Of a stretch of 64,000 bases of DNA, positions 34,141 to 42,470 are shown one piece after another. The stretch spans positions 62,001 to 126,000 of the forward strand of contig JAFYYM010000079.1 in assembly GCA_017557535.1 (NCBI GenBank), given 5' to 3'. The notes beneath the pieces are model-generated. The model had not been told where the DNA came from. It saw only the letters and a program-made list of their open reading frames with translations, and searched no databases. The first letter of the stretch is position 1; each line of letters begins with the position of its first letter. The position numbers and the translations under genes are program-made. Source of the DNA: Bacteroidales bacterium. Lineage in GTDB: Bacteria; Bacteroidota; Bacteroidia; Bacteroidales; UBA932.

Positions 34141-35364
34141 TCACATTACCAACCATCGGTTAAGACTCTCATGATCTCCGACGACAACGAATTTATACAA
34201 CTTGGACTGTCCGATCATGTCCAGATCGTAGCGGAACTCCTCTTCTCCCGCCTTCAAATCCGCGAGATGCTTCCATTCCTCCTTCCCGGTGGTCTTATAA
34301 TCATTTTTAGGAGAGGCATACACACTCACCCTGGCATTTTTGTTGGCGGCTTTCCAAGTCAGGATGACCGCCCTGTCGTAAGTGGAGACATCAAGGTCGC
34401 TTATCTGTGTCTTTCCGATAAAAGGAATCCCATCCCTCTCCCAAGCGACCTGGTCCGGAACCTCCATCCCGAGGAACTCGCAGACCGTGGGATTGATGTC
34501 GGTCATGGATGCCTTGCCATCCTTGAAACGTTGATTGACTTTTTGGTTGGTCGCGATCCAAGTGGTACGCTCCCTCGCAGATTGGCCACCATGGCCATGT
34601 CCATTGACCGTGCGCCCGTGATCTGTCGTAACGATGATCATCCAGTCCTCTCCGAAATTCTTCTGGCGGTACTGGACCGCTTTCCACACCCTGTCTATCT
34701 GTTCTCCGGCCTTGAGTATATATTCATCGAAATATGAACCGTTCCCATAAATATGGGAAGCGTCGTCGGTGTACCATAGGTAGACCCAGCTGAGGTCCGG
34801 GGCGTTTTCACGGATGCACTTCTCGGCTTCGATGGAGACTCTCTCGTCATAGTCAAAGACATGCAAGTCTTTCTCTTTATCCGGAAAGTTCCCCTTATCC
34901 AGGTCATATCCATCCCGGACATAATCTATTTTGAGGTTCCCTGTCTCCGGCTTGCCTTCCCCCAGTAGAACGGTACGGTTATCAGTCCAGCTTGAGAAGA
35001 TAGCTGTCGTGAGGGGCCGCGCCTGCTCTTTAGCTATCCTGAAAAGAGACCAGTAATTATAGTTCGGAGACAGGTTGGTATTCCCATAAACATTATGCTT
35101 ATTGACCCACACTCCTGTCAGCATGGTGTTGTACCCGACAGCCGAGATGGTTGGAGTCTCATTGTACATCCCGGTCTCCCCGCCTACATAGCTGGCACCG
35201 AAGGCGCCGTAGCGGGCTATTTCATAGATCACGGGTACATGAAGTCTCTCGACCACATCTTTTGGGACACCGTCAACTATAATGATAACCGCTTTCCGTT
35301 CCTTTGCCGAGGCACCGAAAAAGGAAAACGCGACCAACGTTAATACCACTAACCTTTTCAACAT
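34141..35364 (-). CDS. secreted alkaline-phosphatase/nucleotide-pyrophosphatase-like enzyme
   Basis: 407 residues with a signal peptide (MLKRLVVLTLVAFSFFGASA). The alkaline phosphatase/NPP fold is shown by KAVIIIVDGVPKDVVERL (first metal Asp), AVGYNTMLTGVWVNKHNV (nucleophile Thr region), YLWYTDDASHIYG and IIVTTDHGRTVNGHGHGGQ (metal Asp/His sites). A C-terminal fibronectin-like tail spans about 320-407. It should cleave a phosphodiester or phosphonate substrate in the periplasm. It starts 10 nt after the sulfatase stop. Confidence 0.87.
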   Translation of the reverse strand: MLKRLVVLTLVAFSFFGASAKERKAVIIIVDGVPKDVVERLHVPVIYEIARYGAFGASYVGGETGMYNETPTISAVGYNTMLTGVWVNKHNVYGNTNLSPNYNYWSLFRIAKEQARPLTTAIFSSWTDNRTVLLGEGKPETGNLKIDYVRDGYDLDKGNFPDKEKDLHVFDYDERVSIEAEKCIRENAPDLSWVYLWYTDDASHIYGNGSYFDEYILKAGEQIDRVWKAVQYRQKNFGEDWMIIVTTDHGRTVNGHGHGGQSARERTTWIATNQKVNQRFKDGKASMTDINPTVCEFLGMEVPDQVAWERDGIPFIGKTQISDLDVSTYDRAVILTWKAANKNARVSVYASPKNDYKTTGKEEWKHLADLKAGEEEFRYDLDMIGQSKLYKFVVVGDHESLNRWLVM

Positions 35365-35374
35365 GGTTTTGTTG

Positions 35375-36889
35375 TTATTTAGTCAATTCCTCGAACTGCT
35401 TCCGCATGCTTGAAAGCAGTTCCGGCATCTTTCCGGATATATCCTCACGTTGGGCCGGATCGTCGGCCAAATTCCAAAGAGTCTCGGTGTCATTATTGCC
35501 AAGCTCAATTCCTGTCTGGTTGTATTTGGCCCCTTTATAAGCCGGGATATACACATAACCACCACGCCTCAAGGCGAGTTTCTTTTGTGCCTCAAGAACC
35601 TGGATCTCTCGTCCTCCTTTCAAGTCCTTACCAAGAAGCACATCAGGATATGGCTCGCTGTCAAGACCTTCCGGAACTTCCCCTCCCAAATACTGCCCGA
35701 GGGTGGCGAACAAGTCCATCTGGCAGATATACGCATCCGACTTGGCGGGCTTCACATGACCTTTCCAATAGACCAGGAAAGGGATATGGGTACCTCCGTC
35801 GAACAGGCTGTATTTACCGCCCCTGAGGCCATTGTCAGGATCATGTCCCTTCTCCTCGGCAAGCTCTTTGCCCAAATCTTGATAACCATCCTGAAGCACG
35901 GCCCCATTGTCGGAAGTGAATATCACGATCGTGTTCTCAAGTATCCCAAGAGAATCCAGACAGGCTATCGCCTGCCCGACGCACCAGTCCGCCTCTATCA
36001 CGGCGTCCCCCCTTGGCCCGAGACCGCTCTTGCCAACGAAACGCCCGTTGGGCACGCGGGGAACGTGGGGTTGATGAAGACCATAATACAGGAAGAACGG
36101 CTCGTCCTTATGCTTGACAATGAACGACTTGACCTTTGAGAGGAAATAGTCGGCCATGGTGTCATCCTTCCAACGCGCCTTATGGCCTCCTTTCATGAAT
36201 CCGATCCTCGGTATCCCATTCACAATGGTTCCTTGATGACCATGATCCCACTTCATCGTCATCATCTCAGGATTAGTGATCGCCGTTGGCTCGCCCGGGA
36301 AATTCTCCTTGTAGCTCACCAGAATCGGATCTTCCGGATCGAGGCCTTGAACAAGCCCATTCTCGACATAGACCGTAGGTACTCTGTCCACCGTCGCCGG
36401 GATCAGATTCGTGTAATCGAATCCGAGTGTGTTACCGGAAGGAGATATCTCCTTATTCCAATCCGTCGCCCCGTAACCCATGCCAAGATGCCATTTCCCA
36501 ACCGCCGCTGTGGCGTAGCCAAGGCCCCGCATCATCTTGGGGAGAGTGGGCGCCTGAGGATCCACCAAAAGCGGGGCATCCCCCGGAAGTATCTGGGCAT
36601 CAGGATTCCTCCACGGATACATCCCAGTGAAAAGGCCGAAACGGGAAGGGGTCGAGGTGGCGCTTGTGGCGTAGGCGTTACGCATAAGAAGGCCCTCCTG
36701 GGCAAGAGCGTCGATATTGGGTGTAGATATGGTCTCGCTGCCGTAGCAACTGACGTCACCGAGACCGAGATCATCAGCCACAATCAACAACACGTTGGGT
36801 TTAGGTGCCTTTGTTTCATTTCCTCCGCATGCTGCGGAGCCTAGGGCGATTGCCGGGAGAATCAATCTTGATGGTCTCATATTAATCAT
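35375..36889 (-). CDS. serine-type sulfatase lipoprotein
   Basis: I start it at 36889 (MINMRPSRLILP) or 36880 (MRPSRLILPAIALGSAAC); the open frame runs upstream to 37042 but that part overlaps the promoters and looks noncoding. From 36880, PNVLLIVADDLGLGDVSCYG gives the first metal site and SATSTPSRFGLFTGMYPWR the formylglycine motif STPSR (Ser about 76); VIFTSDNGAVLQDGYQDLG and GGKYSLFDGGTHIPFLVYW complete the S1 arylsulfatase pattern. Needs a maturase encoded elsewhere. First gene of the sulfatase - phosphatase - HAD run. Confidence 0.92.
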   Translation of the reverse strand: MINMRPSRLILPAIALGSAACGGNETKAPKPNVLLIVADDLGLGDVSCYGSETISTPNIDALAQEGLLMRNAYATSATSTPSRFGLFTGMYPWRNPDAQILPGDAPLLVDPQAPTLPKMMRGLGYATAAVGKWHLGMGYGATDWNKEISPSGNTLGFDYTNLIPATVDRVPTVYVENGLVQGLDPEDPILVSYKENFPGEPTAITNPEMMTMKWDHGHQGTIVNGIPRIGFMKGGHKARWKDDTMADYFLSKVKSFIVKHKDEPFFLYYGLHQPHVPRVPNGRFVGKSGLGPRGDAVIEADWCVGQAIACLDSLGILENTIVIFTSDNGAVLQDGYQDLGKELAEEKGHDPDNGLRGGKYSLFDGGTHIPFLVYWKGHVKPAKSDAYICQMDLFATLGQYLGGEVPEGLDSEPYPDVLLGKDLKGGREIQVLEAQKKLALRRGGYVYIPAYKGAKYNQTGIELGNNDTETLWNLADDPAQREDISGKMPELLSSMRKQFEELTK

Positions 36890-36896
36890 GTTTATG

Positions 36897-36904
36897 CGAA
36901 GATA
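36897..36904 (-). promoter_or_regulatory. -7-like box of the sulfatase gene
   Basis: Minus-strand TATCTTCG (one base off TAnnTTTG), 7 nt before ATG 36889. The same TATCTTCGCA string occurs before the gene at 57132-58067. Confidence 0.35.
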
Positions 36905-36961
36905 GCGCGAACAATCCTTAAAACAAAGCCCGTCACGATTGGAAATGAGTATAAAGATGGG

Positions 36962-36969
36962 TAAATTTG
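36962..36969 (+). promoter_or_regulatory. -7 promoter element 5 nt before ATG 36975
   Basis: TAAATTTG matches TAnnTTTG; a TTGG about 20 nt upstream could be the -33 element. The expected start coincides with the ATG, implying a leaderless transcript. Confidence 0.5.
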
Positions 36970-36974
36970 ACGTT

Positions 36975-38801
36975 ATGAAAAAGATTATCTCATTAGTGGC
37001 GGTTGCTGCCGCACTCATCTCCCTTGCCGGATGCGGTGGCAAGGAGAAAGCCGCATGGGGAGACTATGTTGTCGCATGCGGTGATAAGGATCTTTACATC
37101 ATCGATGCGGCTGCCTCCACAGAGGATTCGCTTCAAGTGCTCTGGCACTGGAATGTAGACGAGGCGAAGGGTCAGATTCCTGACGAGGATGCCTTCAGAT
37201 CCCGCGTTCTGGATGATTGCAAGCCGGTTGATGGAGGGAAACGCATTCTCCTCACATCCTCGGGTGGTGAGACCTTGTTACTGGATATCGCGTCAAGGGC
37301 GGTCATATTCTACGCCCGGACTCCGATGTCGCATTCCGCGGATATGCTTCCCGGCGAAAGGATAGCAGTGGCTAATTCCACCAATCCGGCAGGCAACAGC
37401 CTGGAGATATACGATATCTCAAAGCCGGATGTGGTGGTTTGGAAAGACTCGTTGTACAGCGGCCACGGAGTGTATTGGTCCCAGAATCACAACTGCCTTT
37501 ATGCCCTTGGCTTTAAAGAGCTCCGGAAATACACTCTGAAAGATTGGGACACTCCGCAACCCTCTCTTTCCCTAGAGAAAACATATGAACTCCCCGGAGC
37601 CGGCGGTCATGACCTGACTCCTTCTGGGGAGGACGCTCTCATAATCACAAACGGTGGCGGGGTATATGTTTTCGACATCGTGTCAGGTTCTTTCAGCCCC
37701 TTCTCACCGTTGGACGGTAAAAGGAACGTCAAGTCAGTGAACCACAATATCGCCACTGGGCAGATTGTCTACACATTAGGAGAGACGAGCTGGTGGACCA
37801 ACCATATCTATTTTGTGAATCCGGATAAGACCTTAGCTTTTGATCCAGCATTCAGGCTGTACAAGGTGCGGGTGCTTCCGGATTGGAATGCCGTAAAGGC
37901 CGGAATGACCCCTCCTCCTTTCCCGGGATTCGATGTCAACCCTTCCCTGAGGGCTCCTGGAACCAGCCTGAGAATATTCGACGACAATATCTGGCAATAT
38001 GACAAGGAGACTATCCCGGATGCTTGGGAACCATACGGAATTGATTGCACAGACTCAGCGAGAAGCCTCGGATTCGCCAAAATGGTCGCTGACCATAAGC
38101 CCGACATCGTGACTCTTCAGGAGTATTCATCCCATATGGATGGACACTTGGCTCCAAAGCTGCGCGATCTCGGTTTCACCAATGCCTGCGAGGAAGACGG
38201 CTCCTGGAACTTCACCCCCGTCTTTTATGACAGTACAGCCGTGGAGCTTATCAAGGTGAGGTACAATCTTTACACACCCAAGTCTTACAGCAACGCCAAC
38301 ACCAAGTCTTTCACCTCGGCAGTGTTCAAGCATAGGGCGACAGGACGGGTTTTCGCGGTGCTTAACACCCATCTTTGGTGGAAGCCGGATGAGGCACAAC
38401 CCGGAAGTGAGATGGCTAGGGCATCTCAGATCAGACTTATGATGGCTGAGGCGGATGCGCTCAAAGCGGAATATGATTGTATTATATTCCTCATGGGAGA
38501 CATGAATTGCGAAGAGAACACAGTGCCTATCCGCCAGCTATTGGATGGAGGTTATATTCCTTGCTACAAGGTGGCTACCGTGTTCGGGGACAACCATAAC
38601 GGACATCACCGTTGTGATCCGGGTGGCTTCTCGGCTGAAAGCGCCAGAAAAGGGCCTGACAGAGCCTCTGGAGCCCTTGACCACTTCTTCATCCATAATG
38701 CGCCAAAAGATGTGGAAGTTCTGGTATATTACTGCATGATGGATGCGTATACATTACCTCTCACCGACCATTACCCCAACTTTGTGGACGTGAAGCTGTA
38801 G
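36975..38801 (+). CDS. lipoprotein fusing a DUF6528-like propeller to an EEP nuclease/phosphatase domain
   Basis: 608 residues from ATG 36975, which gives the lipoprotein signal MKKIISLVAVAAALISLAGC and lies next to the promoter box. Residues about 30-315 form a WD-like beta-propeller (DYVVACGDKDLYIIDA, KRILLTSSGGETLLLDI, DALIITNGGGVYVFDI), like the DUF6528 family. Residues about 330-608 are an endonuclease/exonuclease/phosphatase domain: IVTLQEYSSHMDG (metal Glu), LNTHLWWKPD, IIFLMGDMNCEENT (GDxN), GALDHFFIHN and LTDHYPNFVDVKL (terminal DH). The EEP part should hydrolyse a phosphodiester or phospholipid headgroup outside the cell. Divergent from the sulfatase operon. Confidence 0.87.
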   Translation: MKKIISLVAVAAALISLAGCGGKEKAAWGDYVVACGDKDLYIIDAAASTEDSLQVLWHWNVDEAKGQIPDEDAFRSRVLDDCKPVDGGKRILLTSSGGETLLLDIASRAVIFYARTPMSHSADMLPGERIAVANSTNPAGNSLEIYDISKPDVVVWKDSLYSGHGVYWSQNHNCLYALGFKELRKYTLKDWDTPQPSLSLEKTYELPGAGGHDLTPSGEDALIITNGGGVYVFDIVSGSFSPFSPLDGKRNVKSVNHNIATGQIVYTLGETSWWTNHIYFVNPDKTLAFDPAFRLYKVRVLPDWNAVKAGMTPPPFPGFDVNPSLRAPGTSLRIFDDNIWQYDKETIPDAWEPYGIDCTDSARSLGFAKMVADHKPDIVTLQEYSSHMDGHLAPKLRDLGFTNACEEDGSWNFTPVFYDSTAVELIKVRYNLYTPKSYSNANTKSFTSAVFKHRATGRVFAVLNTHLWWKPDEAQPGSEMARASQIRLMMAEADALKAEYDCIIFLMGDMNCEENTVPIRQLLDGGYIPCYKVATVFGDNHNGHHRCDPGGFSAESARKGPDRASGALDHFFIHNAPKDVEVLVYYCMMDAYTLPLTDHYPNFVDVKL

Positions 38802-39014
38802 TATTGAGCGGCTGTTCTTCGGAGATTTCTTTTATTTGTGGGCCGTTTTTCATAATCACTTAATTATCAAGATATTGGATGATTATGCCTGGTAATCATT
38901 AACCACACACAATTCCTTAAAGAGCGATAGATCAAACGTTTCCGAAAAACGGTCGCCTATAAGTAGTCGGGGACTTTGTGGATTAGCCATGTATTCTGAG
39001 ATTAGAAGACACAA

Positions 39015-39034
39015 GAAAGGAAAGGAAAGGAAAG
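39015..39034 (+). repeat. (GAAAG)4 simple repeat abutting a start codon
   Basis: Four perfect copies of GAAAG (39015-39034) end directly at ATG 39035. The purine-rich tract includes the likely ribosome-binding site, so copy number would change its spacing. Confidence 0.95.
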
Positions 39035-39589
39035 ATGACAGAAAAAGAAAAGATGCTTACCGGGCAACTGTATTCAGCAGTAGATCAGCAGCTTCTGGAG
39101 GAGCTGATGGCTGTTAAGGATATTATTCACCGGTATAATGCGCTCCCTCCTTCTGATTCCGCATCAAGACTGGCGATACTCAAAAACCTGCTGGGACATA
39201 TCGAAGATGATACAATAATTATCAATCAGCCATTCTACTGCGATTACGGTAAACAAATCCGTGTTGGCAAGCGGTTCTTCGCCAATTTCAACTTCACCGT
39301 GCTGGATGAGGCGCCGGTCACAATCGGAGATGATTGTTTCGTCGGCCCAAACGTGAGTATTTATACGGCATGTCACAGCACGGACCCGGTGGAAAGGAAC
39401 GGCCGGAAGGAATGGGCCGAACAGGTAACCATCGGGGATAATGTGTGGATTGGCGGCAGCGTCACAATCCTGCCAGGAGTAAAGATTGGAAACAATGTCA
39501 CGATCGGGGCCGGTTCCGTTGTCACTAAAGATATTCCAGACAATGTGGTTGCCGTCGGTAACCCATGTCGGGTGGTAAAGGAGCTATGA
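39035..39589 (+). CDS. maa: maltose/galactoside O-acetyltransferase (left-handed beta-helix)
   Basis: 184 residues, normal length. The N-terminal helical Mac domain (MTEKEKMLTGQLYSAVDQQL) is followed by hexapeptide repeats: FYCDYGKQIRVGKRFFANFN, VTIGDDCFVGPNVSIYTACHS (catalytic His), VTIGDNVWIGGSVTILPGVKIGNNVTIGAGSVVTKDIP and the closing VAVGNPCRVVKEL. It transfers acetyl from acetyl-CoA to a sugar in the cytoplasm. It ends in an ATGA overlap with a retropepsin-like gene. The gene name is a family label, not a proven substrate. Confidence 0.93.
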   Translation: MTEKEKMLTGQLYSAVDQQLLEELMAVKDIIHRYNALPPSDSASRLAILKNLLGHIEDDTIIINQPFYCDYGKQIRVGKRFFANFNFTVLDEAPVTIGDDCFVGPNVSIYTACHSTDPVERNGRKEWAEQVTIGDNVWIGGSVTILPGVKIGNNVTIGAGSVVTKDIPDNVVAVGNPCRVVKEL

Positions 39590-40728
39590 TTCTTTTAGGG
39601 ATACTATTATTCTTCACGCTTTCTCTTTCTCCCGTATCGGGAGACTACCCAACCTTTATCCAGAAGGCCAGGGAGTGTTTCGAAAGCGGGAGACACCAGG
39701 AATGCGACTCGCTGCTGACTGAACTCAGAAGCCTCAAACTGAAGCGCTTACAGCGGAGGAAAGTATGTACACTCTGGCTGGACAACACTTATCACACCGG
39801 CAGACATGCGGAATTCCTGAATGTGTTGAATTCGAAATATGTGAAACGGAATTTGGACAGGTCTGATTACGAGTACTGGATCAATGTGTCCAAGATTCCG
39901 CCAATGGACGTTATCTGGCCGGATAAGACGGAACAGCTCCCTCTCAGGACGATCGGCCCGCGGGGACACAGCCTGTACGGCGTAGATGTCATGGTAAATG
40001 GAACTCCTCTCCTGGGGATGATTGACAACTGCTGCTGTAATTACTGTTCAATATCAACGGAGCTTGCCGAACGATTGGGGGTCCGTCCCATTGGGAAAAC
40101 TATCAGGTTTAATGGCAACAGGCGAAGCAAAGCATTTATCGGAGTCGTTGATTCCTTGTCGCTCGGAAACCTGATTGTTCGGAATGTGCTGGTCGATGTG
40201 TCCGACCATTTGACGGCGGTGCGGGAGACACATGCCCTGGATATCATCATCGGCGGGAACGTGCTGCGACGGGTCGGGGACATGACTATTGACAACGAGG
40301 CGGGGACCGTTTCTTTCTCTAATAAGACACTTGGTCTGCCCCAGAACGTCTTCTGGACCTATGAGGGTCACGAATACTATGTCAAAGGGGTCCTGAATGA
40401 CCATCCGGTCACAATGCTATTTGATACCGGAAATACGAATACGATAATGAGCGGCCGATACCTTGACCGCTTCCCGTCCGACAATACCTATCGGGAAGGT
40501 ACGTTGACGGTCACCCAGGTGGATCGTACCTGGGAAACCAAGGTATATGTTATTGATCGGGCCGGATTTGAACTATGCGGAGAGGCCTGCGAGTTGTTTG
40601 ATGTCAGCATTCTGCTTGAGGGTTCCGGGGCAAAGCGATTCGACGGCAATTTGGGTGTGGATGTTCTTCGCCAGTTCAAGACCATAATCTTCAATGCCAA
40701 CAAGCTATACCTGCAATTGAATAAATGA
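39586..40728 (+). CDS. two-domain retropepsin-like aspartyl protease
   Basis: 380 residues from ATG 39586 (ATGA overlap with the acetyltransferase); the signal peptide is MILLGILLFFTLSLSPVSG. A short helical region (about 24-110) precedes two retropepsin-like folds. In the second (about 255-380), MLFDTGNTNTIMS carries the active-site DTG, with FDGNLGVDVLRQFKTIIFN as the closing strand. In the first (about 125-250), the corresponding site reads GMIDNCCCNYCSIS: the Asp is kept but TG is replaced by Asn-Cys, so it may be inactive. Probably a periplasmic protease or peptide-binding protein. Coupling to an acetyltransferase is unexplained. Confidence 0.75.
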   Translation: MILLGILLFFTLSLSPVSGDYPTFIQKARECFESGRHQECDSLLTELRSLKLKRLQRRKVCTLWLDNTYHTGRHAEFLNVLNSKYVKRNLDRSDYEYWINVSKIPPMDVIWPDKTEQLPLRTIGPRGHSLYGVDVMVNGTPLLGMIDNCCCNYCSISTELAERLGVRPIGKTIRFNGNRRSKAFIGVVDSLSLGNLIVRNVLVDVSDHLTAVRETHALDIIIGGNVLRRVGDMTIDNEAGTVSFSNKTLGLPQNVFWTYEGHEYYVKGVLNDHPVTMLFDTGNTNTIMSGRYLDRFPSDNTYREGTLTVTQVDRTWETKVYVIDRAGFELCGEACELFDVSILLEGSGAKRFDGNLGVDVLRQFKTIIFNANKLYLQLNK

Positions 40729-40836
40729 AAGGGTGCTTATTGATATCGTTTAACTATCTTTTCCTTGGCCAAGAGCCCGCCGCCCATCATCAGCACTTGC
40801 AGTCAAAACCCGGCAAAAACGTCTCTTCCAATTAAC

Positions 40837-40861
40837 TGATTATCACGGGACACGATAATCA
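40837..40861. repeat. inverted repeat between convergent genes
   Basis: TGATTATC (40837-40844) and GATAATCA (40854-40861) form an 8-bp stem with a 9-nt loop, without a T-run. It lies between the convergent retropepsin-like and sialidase genes and might act as a weak bidirectional terminator. The rest of 40729-40927 shows nothing else. Confidence 0.35.
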
Positions 40862-40927
40862 CTGTCAACACATGCGACAGCCGACGATAATGCCGCCGTG
40901 CCTATAAGTTCAGTATTATCTTATTCA

Positions 40928-42106
40928 TTATTCGAACCAATATCCTTCATCGGATATTTCAACAGGGAGTATGAGCAGATCCTGACGAAGCCATCCCGGC
41001 GGCCGGGGTCCGGAGCCTCGGATAAAGCCCTCCTCTGGTCCGGCCTCAAACAATATCGCAAGCCTCCCGTCAGGAAGAAGCGCCATGTCTGAATATCCAG
41101 AAGCAAGTGGATAAAGTTCCTGCCGACGGTTCCAATACAGGGTTCCTGAGGAGCTGCGGAATAGAGTCAGCCCGCTCCGGTTATCATGGGTGGATGTGGA
41201 CGGAACGCCCTTCGGGCCGCAGAAGAACAATAATCCATTATCGGTTCCAAGAACACTGGCCTGACATCCTTTCCAGCCATTTTCCAAAGTGGGAAGCGCC
41301 TCATCCAGAACCGGGTCGGACCAAGTTATGCCTCCATCTTCCGAGAATGAATAGGAACGGGATGCTCCGCGACGGATGTTCAGATATAACCGCCCGCCAC
41401 CTAGGTGTGCGATCTGGCTTTCTCCGAATACTGCCGGATTGCCACATGACCAAGTTTCTCCGTGATCGTCAGAGTAGAGTGTCCTGCCTGCGGGAACAGT
41501 TCCATCTGACTGGCGTGTAATGAGTACCAGTCTCCCCTTGTTCGGACCCTCCGGGATACATATGCCGTGCCCGGGACCGAAACCTGACATATATGTGCCA
41601 GGAGCCAACAGCGAATCAGATATGTCGAAGGGCTTGCTCCAAGTCTTGCCGAAATCTTCAGACACAAGCATGAATGCCCGGTTTTTTGTCACGTCCGGAT
41701 CCAGTCGGTGCCAGCGTGTACAAAACAAGAATATCTTGCCGGTCAAGGGGTCGAGGATAGGGCACGGATCCATGAAGGCATAGCCTCCGCCGTTGGCGGA
41801 GACAGTCAGGTTCATCTCGTCCCCCCACGTCTTCCCTTGATCTTGGCTACGCTTTACCACCACGTCGGTGTGGCTCTTGTCCCTCCAGGACTCTCTACGT
41901 TCGGCTATTACCAGCAAAGAGCTATCGGGGCAGCAAAGCAGTGCCGGAATCCGGTAGCAGACAGAATCGGCCCGGAATACTGTCGTCCGGAAAATGTCAT
42001 CCGGCCGGATTGCCCGGGAAGTCTGAGCCTGAGTATGCCTCCCCACAGAAAGGAAGGAGAGCAAGCAGATCAGGCTACTGACCATTAGTTGAAATCGTTG
42101 AGTCAC
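40928..42106 (-). CDS. nanH: exo-alpha-sialidase (GH33)
   Basis: 392 residues with signal peptide (VSSLICLLSFLSVGRHTQAQ). The arginine motif YRIPAL (about 51-56) and four Asp boxes mark the six-bladed propeller: SQDQGKTW, SEDFGKTWS, SDDHGETW and SEDGGITWS. LLVIAERRESWRDKSHTD supplies the RE..D region, with later arginines (LITRQSDG, YLNIRRG) and the SGYSDMALLPDGRLAILFEAG block. It releases terminal sialic acid from host glycoconjugates outside the cytoplasm. No sialic-acid catabolic genes are nearby. Possible substrates are mucin or milk glycans. Confidence 0.92.
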   Translation of the reverse strand: MTQRFQLMVSSLICLLSFLSVGRHTQAQTSRAIRPDDIFRTTVFRADSVCYRIPALLCCPDSSLLVIAERRESWRDKSHTDVVVKRSQDQGKTWGDEMNLTVSANGGGYAFMDPCPILDPLTGKIFLFCTRWHRLDPDVTKNRAFMLVSEDFGKTWSKPFDISDSLLAPGTYMSGFGPGHGICIPEGPNKGRLVLITRQSDGTVPAGRTLYSDDHGETWSCGNPAVFGESQIAHLGGGRLYLNIRRGASRSYSFSEDGGITWSDPVLDEALPTLENGWKGCQASVLGTDNGLLFFCGPKGVPSTSTHDNRSGLTLFRSSSGTLYWNRRQELYPLASGYSDMALLPDGRLAILFEAGPEEGFIRGSGPRPPGWLRQDLLILPVEISDEGYWFE

Positions 42107-42220
42107 TAGTTTTTATATATTAATACTCAATAAATTATCTCATTATCCAGGACCTTCTCGAAACTAGCCTATTGAAGAGGCATAAGCAAAGATAAACAAG
42201 TCCAGTTACAATTACAATTA

Positions 42221-42250
42221 AACCGCCTCCGGAGTGCCCTGGAGACGGTT
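42221..42250 (-). terminator. terminator of the tRNA-Arg gene
   Basis: Minus-strand stem AACCGTCTCC / GGAGGCGGTT (10 bp with one wobble pair) followed by TAATTGTAATT. It begins 15 nt after the 3' end of the tRNA. Confidence 0.6.
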
Positions 42251-42264
42251 GTGTGATTATCAGG

Positions 42265-42338
42265 TGATTCGGTTGGGATTCGAACCCAAGACCCACAGCT
42301 TAGAAGGCTGTTGCTCTATCCAGCTGAGCTACCGAACC
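42265..42338 (-). tRNA. tRNA-Arg (anticodon TCT)
   Basis: Minus-strand cloverleaf of 74 nt: acceptor GGTTCGG pairs with CCGAATC (one G-U), D arm AGCTCAGCTGGATAGAGC, anticodon loop CCTTCTAAG with TCT, and T arm GGGTTCGAATCCC. The discriminator base is A; the CCA end is not encoded. It reads AGA codons. Confidence 0.95.
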
Positions 42339-42359
42339 AAGTCTTCCCGAAAAGTTGTG

Positions 42360-42389
42360 CAAAGTTACACTTTTTTCCATTTGAACAAA
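42360..42389 (-). promoter_or_regulatory. promoter of the tRNA-Arg gene
   Basis: Minus-strand TAACTTTG (42360-42367) matches TAnnTTTG, with TTTG (42386-42389) as the -33 element and an 18-nt spacer. Confidence 0.7.
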
Positions 42390-42431
42390 ATAATTGGGAG
42401 AAACAGGTATGACTATCGCCTTACGAATCGT

Positions 42432-42439
42432 TATATTTG
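42432..42439 (+). promoter_or_regulatory. -7 promoter element of the phosphodiesterase gene
   Basis: TATATTTG matches TAnnTTTG; predicted start near 42445 gives a leader of about 26 nt to ATG 42471. Confidence 0.5.
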
Positions 42440-42470
42440 TCTGGTATTTGGGTTAGTGTTGTCAAGAATC

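Noticed and set aside
42234..42470. N-terminal extension of the phosphodiesterase gene
   Set aside because: It runs through the tRNA-Arg gene and its promoter; ATG 42471 gives the lipoprotein signal.
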